Source: DASZBX01 sp035943635
GTDB lineage: Bacteria; Actinomycetota; Actinomycetes; Streptomycetales; Catenulisporaceae
DNA length: 64,000 nt
Direction: 5' to 3'
Assembly (NCBI GenBank): GCA_035943635.1
Contig: DASZBX010000106.1
Span: 186,001 to 250,000, forward strand
Shown: piece after piece, positions 16,329-25,453 of the stretch
Layout: the number at the start of each line of letters is the position of its first letter
Position numbering within the stretch: the first letter of the stretch is position 1
Position numbers and translations under genes: made by a program
The notes under the pieces: generated by a model
Databases searched by the model: none
What the model saw: the letters and a program-made list of their open reading frames with translations, nothing else
What the model was told of the DNA's origin: nothing

Positions 16329-17219
16329 TCGGATCCTCGGCCACCGCCCGCGGCCTGGCCCTGCCCGGCCGCCGCGGCCGCCGGACGGCACAAGGCCGCG
16401 CGCCTGGCCCTGCGGCTGCTCGGATACGCCGCCGCGCTGGGTGTCTTCCTGCTCCCGCTCTGGTCGATGGTCGCCACCGCCCTGAGCAACGCGCAGGCCG
16501 AACTCGGCCGCACCTTCCTGTGGCCGGCCGGGCTGACCGGCCGCAACCTGACCACCGCGTGGAGCTTCGGGGTCGGGCGCGGACTGCTCGACTCGGCCGT
16601 GATGGAGGTGGCCGGGCTGAGCCTGCAACCGGCCGTCTCCAGCCTGGCCGCCTACGCCCTGGCCCGCAAACGGTTCCGCGGCGCAGCCGCCGTGATGATG
16701 GTGATCATGGCGACTATGATGATGCCGGACGAGGTGATCGCGATCCCGCTCTTCCTGATCATCGGCAAGATCCCGGAGCCGTTCACCCACGGCACCCTGC
16801 TGGACTCCTCCGGCGGCCTGATCCTGCCGCTGGTCGGCTGGGCCCTGCCGATCTACATCCTGACCGGGTTCATGAAACGGATCCCGGCCGAGCTGGGGGA
16901 GGCGGCCCGGGTGGACGGCGCCGGCGACCCGCGGATCTTCCTGCGGATCGTCTTGCCCTTGTGCAAACCGGCCCTGGGCACCTGCGCCGTGTTCGGCTTC
17001 CTGATGATCTGGGACCAGTACCTGCTGCCGCTGCTGGTGGTCCAGACCCCGTCGATGGACCCGCTGACCGTCGTGGTCACCTCGATCCAGTCCAGCGAGG
17101 AACTGCCCGACGGAGTGCGGCTGGCCGCCGCGATCCTGAGGATCCCGAGTGTCCTGTTCTACCTGGGCCTGCAGCGCGTGTTCGAGCGCGGGCTCTTCTC
17201 GGGATCGGTCAAGGGCTGA
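16319..17219 (+). pseudogene. MalG-type sugar ABC permease with 5' frameshift
   Basis: From about 16385 the frame encodes a nearly complete carbohydrate permease: six hydrophobic segments, start of TM1 at LLGYAAALGVFLLPLW, MMPDEVIAIPLFLIIG, and the ATPase-contact EAA loop (ELGEAARVDGAGDPRIFLRI). It ends at 17219. The likely start ATG at 16319 (MAIVGSSATARG) is one base out of frame with this. The shift falls in a GCC/CGG-rich run near 16360-16385. Starting at the in-frame ATG 16467 would remove TM1. Without its binding protein and MalF partner it could not import sugar. Confidence 0.65.
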
Positions 17220-17248
17220 CCCGGAACGCAACCAAGGAGGAAACACCC

Positions 17249-18550
17249 GTGCACACCATCAGGATCACCGAGGCCGTGATCACCCCGATCGCGGTCAAGG
17301 ACCCGCCGCTGCTCAACGCCAGCGGCGTGCACCAGCCGTACGCCCTGCGCGCGGTGATCGAGCTGCACACCGACGAGGGCGTCGTCGGCCTGTCCGAGGC
17401 CTACGGCGACGACGCCTCGCTGGCCGCGCTGCGCACCGCGGCGGCCGCGCTGCCCGGCCTGTCCGTGTTCGACCTCAACGGCCTGGCCGCCCGGATCGCG
17501 GCCGGCCTGGGCAGCGGCCTGGCCGAGGGCTCGGTCGCCTCCTCCAGCCCGACCGAGCTGATCGGCCGGGCCAGCCGGGACAAGACCGTGGCCCAGGCGG
17601 TGGCCGCGTTCGAGGTGGCCTGCTACGACGTGCAGGGCAAGGCGCTCGGGATGCGGGTGTGCGACCTGCTCGGCGGCGCGGTCCGCGAGGAGGTGCCCTA
17701 CAGCGCGTACCTGTTCTACAAGTGGGCCAAGCACCCGGACGCCGCCCTGCCCCCGGGCTACCCCGACGACGAGTTCGGCGAGGCGCTGGACCCGGCCGGG
17801 ATCGTGGCCCAGGCCCGGCGCCTGGTCGGCGAGTACGGGTTCGGCTCGCTCAAGCTCAAGGGAGGCGTGTTCGAACCCGAGCAGGAGGCCGAGGCGATCG
17901 CGGCGCTGCGCGAGGCGTTCCCCGAGCACCCGCTGCGCCTGGACCCGAACGCGAACTGGTCGGTGGAGACCACCCTGCGGGTCCTGCCGCTGCTGGAAGG
18001 CAGGCTGGAGTACCTGGAGGACCCGGTGGCCGGGAACCCGGACATGGCCCGGATCGCCGCGGCCACCAGCCTGCCGCTGGCCACGAACATGTGCGTGACC
18101 TCGTTCGCCGAGATCCCGGAGGCGGCCCGGCTCGGCTCGGTCTCGGTGGTGCTCTCCGACCACCACTTCTGGGGCGGCTTCCGGGCCAGCCAGCGCCTGG
18201 CCGGGATCTGCGCCACCTTCGGCTGGCCGATGTCGATGCACTCCAACACCCACCTGGGCATCTCGCTGGCCGCGATGACCCACCTGGCCGCCGCGCTGCC
18301 CGAACTGACGTACGCGTGCGACACCCACTCGGTGTGGCAGCGGGAGAACGTGATCGAACCGGGCGCGCTGGTCTGGAAGGCCGGGTCGCTGCTGGTCCCG
18401 TCCGGACCGGGCCTCGGGGTCGAACTCGACCGCGATTGCCTGGAGCGGCTGCACCGGCAGTACCTGGACTGCGGGATCCGCAAGCGCGACGACCTGTCGG
18501 CGATGCGCCTGGCCGAGCCCGGCTGGGAACTGCTCAAGCCGAGGTTCTAG
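17249..18550 (+). CDS. gudD: Glucarate dehydratase (enolase superfamily)
   Basis: A 433-residue enzyme of the mandelate racemase/glucarate dehydratase branch. It has SLKLKGG (catalytic KxK, about residue 203), LDPNANWS and LEDPVAGN (metal ligands, about 230 and 257), TNMCVTSFAE, DHHFWGGF and MHSNTHLGISLAAM (catalytic histidine, about 330). This set is typical of GudD, which dehydrates D-glucarate to 5-dehydro-4-deoxyglucarate, the KdgD substrate. The GTG start has a strong AAGGAGG. It is the last and only clearly intact gene of an operon whose transporter genes are eroded. Confidence 0.9.
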   Translation: MHTIRITEAVITPIAVKDPPLLNASGVHQPYALRAVIELHTDEGVVGLSEAYGDDASLAALRTAAAALPGLSVFDLNGLAARIAAGLGSGLAEGSVASSSPTELIGRASRDKTVAQAVAAFEVACYDVQGKALGMRVCDLLGGAVREEVPYSAYLFYKWAKHPDAALPPGYPDDEFGEALDPAGIVAQARRLVGEYGFGSLKLKGGVFEPEQEAEAIAALREAFPEHPLRLDPNANWSVETTLRVLPLLEGRLEYLEDPVAGNPDMARIAAATSLPLATNMCVTSFAEIPEAARLGSVSVVLSDHHFWGGFRASQRLAGICATFGWPMSMHSNTHLGISLAAMTHLAAALPELTYACDTHSVWQRENVIEPGALVWKAGSLLVPSGPGLGVELDRDCLERLHRQYLDCGIRKRDDLSAMRLAEPGWELLKPRF

Positions 18551-18614
18551 ACAGGGCTTTGTCGACAAACGTGGGCGGTCGGCCGTCGGGCCGGCCGCCC
18601 ACCGGCGGTTGCGC

Positions 18615-19751
18615 TCAGTTCTTGCTGAACCGCTGGCGCAGCAGGGCCAGTTGCACCATCCCGGCGAACCGCTCGGCCTGGATGACGCCGGCCAGCCGCC
18701 CGTCCTCGATCACCAGCGCCCGGATTCCGCCCCCGCCGCCGCGGGCCGCCCGCCCGGACACCAGGGCGTTGACGGAGTCCTCGGGCGCGAGCACCGGGAT
18801 CCGGGCCAGCGGGCGGGTCACGTCGGCGACCCGGACCGCGTCCACCGACCCGCGGATCCGGGCCAGGTCGGCCAGGACCAGCAGCCCGACCGGGGCCCCG
18901 GCGAAGTCGCAGACCGGATACGCCGGGTGCGACCCGTGCTGCGCGGCCCAGTCCGGGAAGGCCGCCACGGTGAACCAGCCGGGCGCGCACACCGGGTCCG
19001 GCGCCATCACCTCGGCCGCGGTCAGCCCGATCCCGGCCAGCCGGTCCGCCCCCTGCTCCGCCCGCGCGGCGGTGACCAGGAACAACCCCAGGCCCGCGGT
19101 CCACAACCCGCCGACCAGGCCGCCGAGCGCGGTCAGCAGCCCGAGGAAGAGCAGCATCATCCCGAGCACGTTGCCGGTCCGGGCCGCCCAGGCCTGGGCC
19201 CGGCCCCGGTCCCCGCCCAGCCGCCACAGCGCGGCCCGCAGCACCCGGCCGCCGTCCAAGGACGCGCCCGGCAGCAGGTTGAACACCCCGACCACCGCGT
19301 TGCCCAGGCACAGCCACAGGATCACGACCACCAGCAGCCGGCTCCAGCCCAGGGCCTGGGCCCCGAGCGCGGCCGCCCAGCACACCACCGCGCACCCCAG
19401 GCTGGCGGCCGGGCCCGCCGCCGCGACGGCCAGGTCGGACCACGGCGTCTGCGGCTCGCCGTCCACGCTCGTGGACCCGCCCAGCACCCACAGCGTGATC
19501 TTGCGCACCGGCAGCCCGACCCGCCGGGCGACCAGCGCGTGCGCCGCCTCGTGCACGAACACGCAGGCCAGGAACACCGCGCCGAACCCGGCCGCCGCCG
19601 CCCAGTAGAGCGCGGCGCCGTGCCCGGCCGCGACGACCGGCAGCACCGACCGGGCCAGCACGGCGATCACCAGGCCCAGCAAGGGGAACACCGACCAGTG
19701 CACTGAGACAGGGATGTCGTGGAACCGCAGGCCCTGCTTCGCCGTGGACAC
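18615..19751 (-). CDS. Site-2 protease family (M50) membrane metalloprotease with CBS domains
   Basis: A 378-residue Rv2625c-type intramembrane protease. It has about six membrane segments, the zinc motif HEAAH at residues 67-71, and the third ligand in NLLPGASLDGGRVL (Asp about 166). A C-terminal pair of CBS-like segments (AEVMAPDPVCAPGWFT and IPVLAPEDSVNALVSG) may bind a nucleotide ligand. The GTG at 19751 follows a perfect AGGAGGT. Family members cut membrane-embedded substrates such as anti-sigma factors; the substrate here is unknown. Its plain neighbours suggest an independent gene. Confidence 0.93.
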   Translation of the reverse strand: MSTAKQGLRFHDIPVSVHWSVFPLLGLVIAVLARSVLPVVAAGHGAALYWAAAAGFGAVFLACVFVHEAAHALVARRVGLPVRKITLWVLGGSTSVDGEPQTPWSDLAVAAAGPAASLGCAVVCWAAALGAQALGWSRLLVVVILWLCLGNAVVGVFNLLPGASLDGGRVLRAALWRLGGDRGRAQAWAARTGNVLGMMLLFLGLLTALGGLVGGLWTAGLGLFLVTAARAEQGADRLAGIGLTAAEVMAPDPVCAPGWFTVAAFPDWAAQHGSHPAYPVCDFAGAPVGLLVLADLARIRGSVDAVRVADVTRPLARIPVLAPEDSVNALVSGRAARGGGGGIRALVIEDGRLAGVIQAERFAGMVQLALLRQRFSKN

Positions 19752-19811
19752 TCTGTCGCACCTCCTGTCACCATCATCGTGCTTTCCGCGCAGCGGCGCA
19801 GTAACACTGCT

Positions 19812-19849
19812 ACCCCCGCCGCCGCTGGTCATCCTGCGGCGGCGGGGGT
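19812..19849 (-). terminator. Hairpin terminator after the GH79 gene
   Basis: A perfect 14-bp GC stem (19812-19825 with 19836-19849) and a 10-base loop lie 25 bp downstream of the GH79 stop codon on the minus strand. Confidence 0.8.
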
Positions 19850-19873
19850 CGTTCGGGCAGGCGGGGCTGACGG

Positions 19874-21781
19874 CTACTTCTCGGTCCAGGTCTCGCTGCC
19901 CGATCCGTTGCAGTCGTAGATGTCGGCCAGGGCCGAGTTCGCGGTCGCGGCGCCGGTCACGCTCAGGCACTTGCCGGACTGGGCGCCGACGATGGTGCCG
20001 CCCGCGTTCACGGTCCACTTCTGGTCGGCCGCGCCGGTGCAGGCGTTGATGTCGACGCCGGCCTGGTCGGCGGTCGAGGATCCGGCCACCTCCAGGCACT
20101 TGCCGGACAGGGCGCCGACGATCTCGCCGTTCGTCTCGGCCGTCCAGTTCTGGCTGCCGCTGCCGTCGCAGGTGTAGATGTCCGCGGTGGCGCCGCCGGC
20201 CGTGGAGCCGCCGGTGACGCTCAGGCACTTGCCGGACAGGCCGCCGACCAGCGTGGTGCCGGCCGCCGAGACGCCGCTGAAGGTGAGGATTTCGGCGCTG
20301 CCCGCGGGGATGGTCACGGTCGTGGTGGCGCCGCTGACCGAGAACGTCGCCGCGGTCGGGGCCGGGAGCGCCCCGTTGGACTGCACGCTCTGCCCGCCCA
20401 GGGTGATGCCGCTGGTCGCGGACAGGCCGCTCGCGGTCAGGCTCACCTTCTGGCCGGAGGTGTAGGTCGCGCCGAGGTCCAGCTGCAGGGTGCTGGAGCC
20501 GTTGCTCGCCGGGTCCTGGATGTCGTCGAGCACGACGGTCATCGTGCCGTCCGGGTGCTGCACCGAGTAGGCGTGCACGGTGGAGGAGTCCGGGTTGGTG
20601 ACCGTCAGGAACTTGCCGGTGCCGACGTCGTGGACGGCGGCCAGCCCGTAGTACTCGGGCTGCGCGGCGAGGAGGCCGGCCGTGGCGTCGGCCGCGGTCG
20701 GGGCGCACAGCGGGGTGTAGTACATGAAGAGGGGTTTGCCGCTGTCGCACTGGATCACGGTGCCGTGCTCGTAGTCCCCGGCCACGCCTTCGCGGGCGGT
20801 CAGCAGCTGGTCGTCGATCTCCCACAGGGCGGCGGCGAAGACGTTGCTCACGCCGTCCTGGCCCTCGCAGACCACGGAGTTGCCCTCGTCCAGCACGCCC
20901 GGCACCTTGAGTTTCGCGGCCGCCGCGACCAGGTCGTCCGCGGTCGAGGTCTCGTTGTTGTGCGAGGTCAGGCTGAGCAGGTCGGCGATCGTCGGCGGGG
21001 TGCCGCCGCAGGCCGCACGCGGGTAGTAGTGGTTCGTCAGCTCGCTGATGTCGGGCTTGGCCAGGGTCTGCTCGTTGGCCACGAAGGCGTTCTGCCAGGA
21101 GCCGTTCGGCGCGGCGGCGTTGTCGTCGCCCTCGATCGCCACGCCCGGCGCGGCCTTCTCGATGGCCGCGACGTAGGCCTGGAAGTCGGTGAAGTACTGG
21201 GCGGTGTTGCTCGAGTACTGCGAATAGTCGTCGGGTTCGTTGCCGATCTCGATCGCCTGCAGCGAGGTGCCGAGCGCGGCGACCGCGTGCGCGGCCTCGT
21301 CGGCCGCGGCGGCGGTGTCGTAGTGCTTCATGTTCACGCCGAGGATCACCTTCCACCCGCTGGCCTTGGTCAGCGTGCCCAGCGCGGTCAGGTCGGCCGG
21401 GGTGATGGTGGCGATCGACCAGGACGGCGCGGCCTGCCCGGTGGAGGTCCAGAAGGTCTCGTCGACGGTGTTGCCGCCGATCCGGATCACCGAGGTGCCC
21501 AGGGTCTTGAGGTAGGCGGCCAGGTTGCCGCCGGTGAAGCCGGGCAGGGCCAGGTCCGAGGCCTCGTAGGACAGGCCGGGCGAGTCCTGGGCCAGGCTGG
21601 TGCCGAACGGCGTGGACGAGATGGAGATCACCGGGTCGGCGGCCGGCGTCGCCGCGGGCGTGGTCGCGTTCGCCGTGGTCGTGACGGCCGCGGTCGCGGC
21701 CAGGGTGAGCGCCGCCGTGGCCAGGCCGGCCACGGATCGGGACCGGCCTCGCGTCCCGCTGCACCTTTGCAATCGGCTCAT
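19874..21781 (-). CDS. Secreted GH79-type beta-glucuronidase with ricin-type lectin domain
   Basis: A 635-residue extracellular enzyme. A basic start plus hydrophobic stretch forms a signal peptide (VAGLATAALTLAATAAV, cleavage near residue 38). The catalytic TIM barrel shows GH79 landmarks: PGLSYEASDLALP, VIRIGGNTVDETFW, acid/base glutamate about 182 in IEIGNEPD and nucleophile about 299 in LDEGNS. A beta-sandwich follows, then a C-terminal CBM13 ricin-type repeat domain (from about 515) with three QxW-like units. GH79 enzymes release glucuronic acid from plant polysaccharides or arabinogalactans. The upstream palindrome is shared with the kdgD and gudD regions, supporting a uronic-acid role. 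Confidence 0.82.
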   Translation of the reverse strand: MSRLQRCSGTRGRSRSVAGLATAALTLAATAAVTTTANATTPAATPAADPVISISSTPFGTSLAQDSPGLSYEASDLALPGFTGGNLAAYLKTLGTSVIRIGGNTVDETFWTSTGQAAPSWSIATITPADLTALGTLTKASGWKVILGVNMKHYDTAAAADEAAHAVAALGTSLQAIEIGNEPDDYSQYSSNTAQYFTDFQAYVAAIEKAAPGVAIEGDDNAAAPNGSWQNAFVANEQTLAKPDISELTNHYYPRAACGGTPPTIADLLSLTSHNNETSTADDLVAAAAKLKVPGVLDEGNSVVCEGQDGVSNVFAAALWEIDDQLLTAREGVAGDYEHGTVIQCDSGKPLFMYYTPLCAPTAADATAGLLAAQPEYYGLAAVHDVGTGKFLTVTNPDSSTVHAYSVQHPDGTMTVVLDDIQDPASNGSSTLQLDLGATYTSGQKVSLTASGLSATSGITLGGQSVQSNGALPAPTAATFSVSGATTTVTIPAGSAEILTFSGVSAAGTTLVGGLSGKCLSVTGGSTAGGATADIYTCDGSGSQNWTAETNGEIVGALSGKCLEVAGSSTADQAGVDINACTGAADQKWTVNAGGTIVGAQSGKCLSVTGAATANSALADIYDCNGSGSETWTEK

Positions 21782-22196
21782 AACAATCCTCGTGTCCTGG
21801 AACTGTGCCCGGCCGGGGCGGGCCGCTCGCCCGGTCTTCGGCCCCTCGGTGGGCGGTGAAGCGTTCATATGTATGAACGCTGGCTATGTGAGTGAACGAG
21901 CGATACGATAGGTCCCATTCCGGCGGCCGTCAACGCCCGGCGCCGAAGAGGCTCGGCCACCTGGTGATGTTCGACTCTGGTCAGTAAAATTGCCCAAAAG
22001 CACCAAGCTCGGAAATTTTAGAAACTTTTCCGTCACATCTTGACGGGCTGGACGGCAAAGAGTTATCTCAATCCTACAAATACAAACATCTGGTGTGTGC
22101 GGGCAGACGCTGCTGGATCTTCGGCTCGGGCGAGAGCCTTTCCGCGGTACGCACACGCCGTTGTGGACCATGCGCTTTTGCACAGGTGGAGAACGA
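21782..22196. other. Divergent promoter region between GH79 and a broken secreted-protein gene
   Basis: No gene is seen. It holds the GTTCAT palindrome at 21861-21880. A comparatively AT-rich block runs from about 21960 to 22110 and probably contains the plus-strand promoter. Confidence 0.5.
21861..21880. promoter_or_regulatory. Palindromic operator GCGTTCAT-ATGT-ATGAACGC
   Basis: Perfect 8-bp arms flank ATGT, 79 bp upstream of the GH79 start. The distance and core sequence (GTTCAT-N4-ATGAAC) match the site before kdgD, which lies 80 bp from that start. Confidence 0.75.
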
Positions 22197-23257
22197 ATGA
22201 GATCACGATGGATGATCCCTGCCCTGGTTGCCGCCGTGGGCGTGGGACTGCTGGTCGCACCGCAGGTGGTCCTGGTCCTACCACTGCGCTGGTCACCCAC
22301 GCGCGCTGGATCGACTCGTCGAGCCCGTACGAGACCGAGTACAAGACGTCCGGCAACGGCAACGTCGTGATCGACCCGAAGTACTGGCAGAGCATCATGA
22401 GCTACCTCAGCGCCGCCGGGGTCACGGTCTACGAGCAGGACTGGCTGTGCGCGAACGCCCAGCCGACCTACAACCTGACCGACCCGGACGAGTCCTTCGA
22501 CAACATGGCCCAGTACGCCGCCGCCGACGGCCTGGCGATTTCGTACATGCTCGAATTCCGGTACGCCAACGGCAGCGGCGCGAACCGGCCGCTGGACATC
22601 ACCGTCAACGGCGCGGACGTCGGCACGGCGCCGTTCGCCGCGACGGCCAGCTGGACCAGCTGGAACGTCCAGGGCGTGATCGTGCAGCTGAAGTCCGGCG
22701 CGAACACGGTCCGGGCCACCGACACCGGCTCCAGCGGCGGGAACATCGACTGGCTCGGCGTCGCCCGCGACGACGTCCAGACGGTTGCCACCCAGAAGGC
22801 CACGTTCAGCCTCGCCGCGACCGGCGTGGGCACCGGCCCGGCGTACGTCTACGACCACTTCGGTGGCACCGGCACGCTCGTCGCCCAGGGCGGCAGCGTC
22901 AGCGCCGCGGTGTCCGGCGGCAGCTACTGGGTGGTCGCGCCGGTCGGGGCGTCCGGGATCGCGTTCCTCGGCGACGCCGGGAAGTTCGTCTCGCACGGCG
23001 ACCAGCGGATCGGGCACCTGAGCGACAACGGGCAGATCACCACCACGGTCGCCTTCGCCGCCGGGGAGGGCCCGGTCACCCTGCACGGCCACGCCCCGGC
23101 CAAGCCGACCGTCACCGCGAGCACCGGCAGCGTCGGCGCGGTCGCCTACAACACGTCCACGAGCCTGTTCACCGTCGTGGTGACCGCGGCCTCGTCCAAC
23201 CAGGCGGTCCTGACGATCGCCCCTGATTTTCAGCCGGCCGGGTGGCAGGTCGGCTGA
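22197..23257 (+). pseudogene. Broken secreted carbohydrate-active protein with CBM6/35-like module
   Basis: The ATG at 22197 encodes a normal signal peptide (IPALVAAVGVGLLVAP) but the frame then fails. One base over, near 22265, begins LVTHARWIDSSSPYETEYK and IDPKYWQSIMSYLSAAGV, part of a glycosidase-like barrel. This runs straight into a CBM6/CBM35-like segment (EFRYANGSGANRPLDITVNG) and a C-terminal beta-rich domain, ending at 23257. The catalytic centre expected between the first and second pieces is not visible. It looks like a frameshift plus an internal in-frame deletion. The exact GH family is not recognised. Confidence 0.6.
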
Positions 23258-23261
23258 AAAA

Positions 23262-23305
23262 GTGCGCAGGCACGCCGAGGCCGTACGCGGCCTGTGCCTG
23301 CGCAC
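23262..23305 (+). terminator. Long hairpin terminator
   Basis: Perfect 12-bp arms GTGCGCAGGCAC (23262-23273) and GTGCCTGCGCAC (23294-23305). A smaller stem lies inside the loop, 4 bp after the preceding stop codon. Confidence 0.75.
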
Positions 23306-23470
23306 ACTGCGGGACGCCCGGACGTCTGGATTCCCAGGCGCCCGGGCGTTCGCGCGTCCGCCTGTCCGTCAGTACACGAATGAGCGGCCTCGACCCCGGC
23401 CCGAGCGGATCGGCCCGGCGGCCCGGCCGCGGCCGAGCGGAACTTCGTGCGGTGGAAAGGGGGCCGGCCC

Positions 23471-23839
23471 GTGTCGGTCGAGGACCTGGACGGCGAGTGG
23501 TGGAGCCCGAAGTTCCGGTACGCGTTCCGCCTCGCGGTGCGCGAGCGCTGCGGCTACGCGACGGTGACCAACGCGCCGCGGGTGTACCGGGTCGGCCAGC
23601 GCCTGCTGCGGATCGAGTACGTCAACGAGGGCGGGTTCTCCGGCGTGCAGATGTTCGCCGACGGCGGCTGGGTGCCGGTGGTCGCCCTGCTGGCCGGCCC
23701 GGACGAACTGCGGATGACCGGGGGCTGCTTCAGCTGGCGGATGCACCGGGTCCCGCAGGACGAGGTCGCCCAGGACACGGTCCTCGCCTTCGCGCCCCGG
23801 CGCCGACGGCTCGGATTCCCCGGCCGGGCAACGAAATAA
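23471..23839 (+). CDS. Hypothetical protein
   Basis: A 122-residue soluble protein, Arg- and Trp-containing, with alternating strand-like segments (RYAFRLAVRERCGYATVT, RLLRIEYVNEGGFSG, GWVPVVALLAG) and a basic C-terminus. The GTG at 23471 follows AAAGGGGG at about 9 bp. An in-frame GTG eight codons earlier is possible. Codon use is normal for the window. No family is recognised and neighbours do not suggest a role. Confidence 0.6.
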   Translation: MSVEDLDGEWWSPKFRYAFRLAVRERCGYATVTNAPRVYRVGQRLLRIEYVNEGGFSGVQMFADGGWVPVVALLAGPDELRMTGGCFSWRMHRVPQDEVAQDTVLAFAPRRRRLGFPGRATK

Positions 23840-24185
23840 GCTTCGCGGCCGGGCCGCGCCGGCGCGCCCGAATGCGTGGCCTGCGACCACGGCCGGGCCG
23901 GTCGCGCGGCGCCTGCGGGATCCGGTCCAGTTCGTAGCGGAGGATGGAGGCGATGGGTCCGGTAACGCGGCGCCTGCGCGATCCGGCCCGGACTCCGGCC
24001 GCCGCGGGCGGTCCGCGCCGCGCCGACCGCCTAATCGACCTTGTCGCAGCGTATTGCCATGAGCCGGGTCCGTTGCCATATTGGTGTTTGGCCCTGCCGT
24101 GTCGGGGCCGTGTCCGAGTCCTCATATCGCCGCCGCCCCTGCGCCGACGCGGCGCGATCTCCCCTGCGCTGAAAAGGGTACCCCC
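23840..24185. other. Interval with a doubtful 78-codon frame and a direct repeat
   Basis: A possible gene at 23953-24189 (plus strand) has GGAGG just before its ATG, and its TGA overlaps the next gene's ATG (ATGA). Its product (MGPVTRRLRDPARTP, basic, with LPYWCLALPCRGRVRVLI) resembles nothing known, so it is left as doubtful. A direct repeat GCGGCGCCTGCG plus GATCCGG occurs near 23896 and again near 23967. Promoter elements for the secreted protein at 24186 are likely near 24030-24100, where the sequence is less GC-rich. Confidence 0.35.
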
Positions 24186-24671
24186 ATGATCCGCACGTTC
24201 CTCGCCGCCGCCGCGACCACCGTCGCCACCACCGCCCTCGTCCTGGCCGCGACCGGTCCCGCGGTCGCCGCCGCCGCGCCCGTCCGGGCCGCCGCGCCGG
24301 CCGCCTGCGTCACCACGGCCGCCATCACGGTCAACTCCTTCTCCTTCAACCCCGCGCAGGTCGTCCCCGGCCAGTCCTCCACCGCGAACCTGTACACCAC
24401 CAACTGCACCGGCGTGACCCAGGCGACCCAGGAGACCTGGACCGGCCAGTACCTCAGCGCCTCGGGCGCCGGCCTGCCGTCCGGCTGTCCGGTGATCGAC
24501 CCGCTGCTGCGCCCGGTGACTTACGCGCCCTACCAGGCGGTGCTCACCTCCACCTCGTACCTGGTCCTGTCCGGCTGCACCGCGAACGCGCTGAAGGTCA
24601 CGGTGCGCATCACCGGCACCGGCGGCGTCCTGATCAACCAGGCCTCTGCGACGCTGGCCATCAAGCAGTAG
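24186..24671 (+). CDS. Small secreted protein of unknown function
   Basis: A 161-residue protein with a clear Sec signal peptide (MIRTFLAAAATTVATTALVL, cleavage after AVAAAAP-like Ala motifs about residue 30-35). The mature part is Thr/Ser-rich and strand-rich with four cysteines (CVTTAAITVNSFSFNPAQVV, TTNCTG, PSGCPV, LSGCTANAL), suggesting a disulphide-bonded immunoglobulin-like fold outside the cell. Its stop is 2 bp from the end of the opposing TetR gene. No named family is recognised. Confidence 0.75.
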   Translation: MIRTFLAAAATTVATTALVLAATGPAVAAAAPVRAAAPAACVTTAAITVNSFSFNPAQVVPGQSSTANLYTTNCTGVTQATQETWTGQYLSASGAGLPSGCPVIDPLLRPVTYAPYQAVLTSTSYLVLSGCTANALKVTVRITGTGGVLINQASATLAIKQ

Positions 24672-24673
24672 CG

Positions 24674-25327
24674 CTACCCGTCGCCGTGGTCTGACACCGG
24701 GGCGAGCATGGCGGTGGCGGCGTTCGTGGCCACCTCGGTCAGGTCGCGCACGTCGCCGCCGTCCTCCACGATCGTGGCGGTCAGCTCGCGGATGCCGCCG
24801 AGCAGCAGCAGGGCCGCGGGGCGGGTGAACGGGCCCGCCCCGGCCCGGTGGAAGGCCTCGGTGTCGGTCAGGCGCAGCAGCAGCTCGGTCAGCGAGTCCA
24901 TCGCCTCGCGCTGTATCGTCCGGGCCAGGGTGCCCAGCGCCGGCAGCTCCCGGATCCAGCTGAGCGTGATCTCCGGCTCCGAGGCCACCGAGTCGACGTA
25001 CGCCTGCACCGCCTGGCGCACCTGCCGCCGCCAGGGCGCGCCCTGGTCCACCGAGGACTCGATCCGCTGCCGGATCTGCTGGTTGGTCGAGTACAGCAGC
25101 GCGACGTAGCACTCGTCCTTGCTGGGGAACTCCGCGTAGAAGGTCCGGCGGGAGGTGTGCGCGTGCCGGACGATGTCGGCGACCGTGGTGTCGCGGTAGC
25201 CGCGCTCCCGGATCGACACGGCCAGGCCCTCGATCAATCGCAGCCGGAACGCCGCCCCGCGCTCGTCCGGCGGCGCGCCGGGGTCCGCGGCGGCGGCATC
25301 GGCGTCGGTTCCGGGGGCGGTAGTCAT
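24674..25327 (-). CDS. TetR family transcriptional regulator
   Basis: A 217-residue repressor. After a disordered Ala/Asp/Pro leader come the helix-turn-helix (TTVADIVRHAHTSRRTFYAEF, about residues 47-67) and a helical ligand domain. An in-frame ATG three codons upstream is possible. It is divergent from a cytochrome P450 operon. A palindrome GTACCGT-CAAA-ACGGTAC lies between them, so it probably represses the P450 genes and itself. The inducer is unknown. Confidence 0.88.
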   Translation of the reverse strand: MTTAPGTDADAAAADPGAPPDERGAAFRLRLIEGLAVSIRERGYRDTTVADIVRHAHTSRRTFYAEFPSKDECYVALLYSTNQQIRQRIESSVDQGAPWRRQVRQAVQAYVDSVASEPEITLSWIRELPALGTLARTIQREAMDSLTELLLRLTDTEAFHRAGAGPFTRPAALLLLGGIRELTATIVEDGGDVRDLTEVATNAATAMLAPVSDHGDG

Positions 25328-25404
25328 CCCTGACACGCTATCCCATCAGCGCGCGGGGCAGTACCCGGCCGCGCGCCACGAGTTGTGCCGGGCGGTACCC
25401 GGCA

Positions 25405-25422
25405 GTACCGTCAAAACGGTAC
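25405..25422. promoter_or_regulatory. Palindrome GTACCGT-CAAA-ACGGTAC in TetR/P450 intergenic region
   Basis: Perfect 7-bp arms, with two further GGTACC/AGTACC half-sites close by (25393-25399 and 25429-25433). The position, 32 bp before the P450 start and 78 bp before the divergent TetR start, fits a TetR operator over both promoters. Confidence 0.65.
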
Positions 25423-25453
25423 GCACGAGTACCACCCTTGGAGAGGACAGGCG

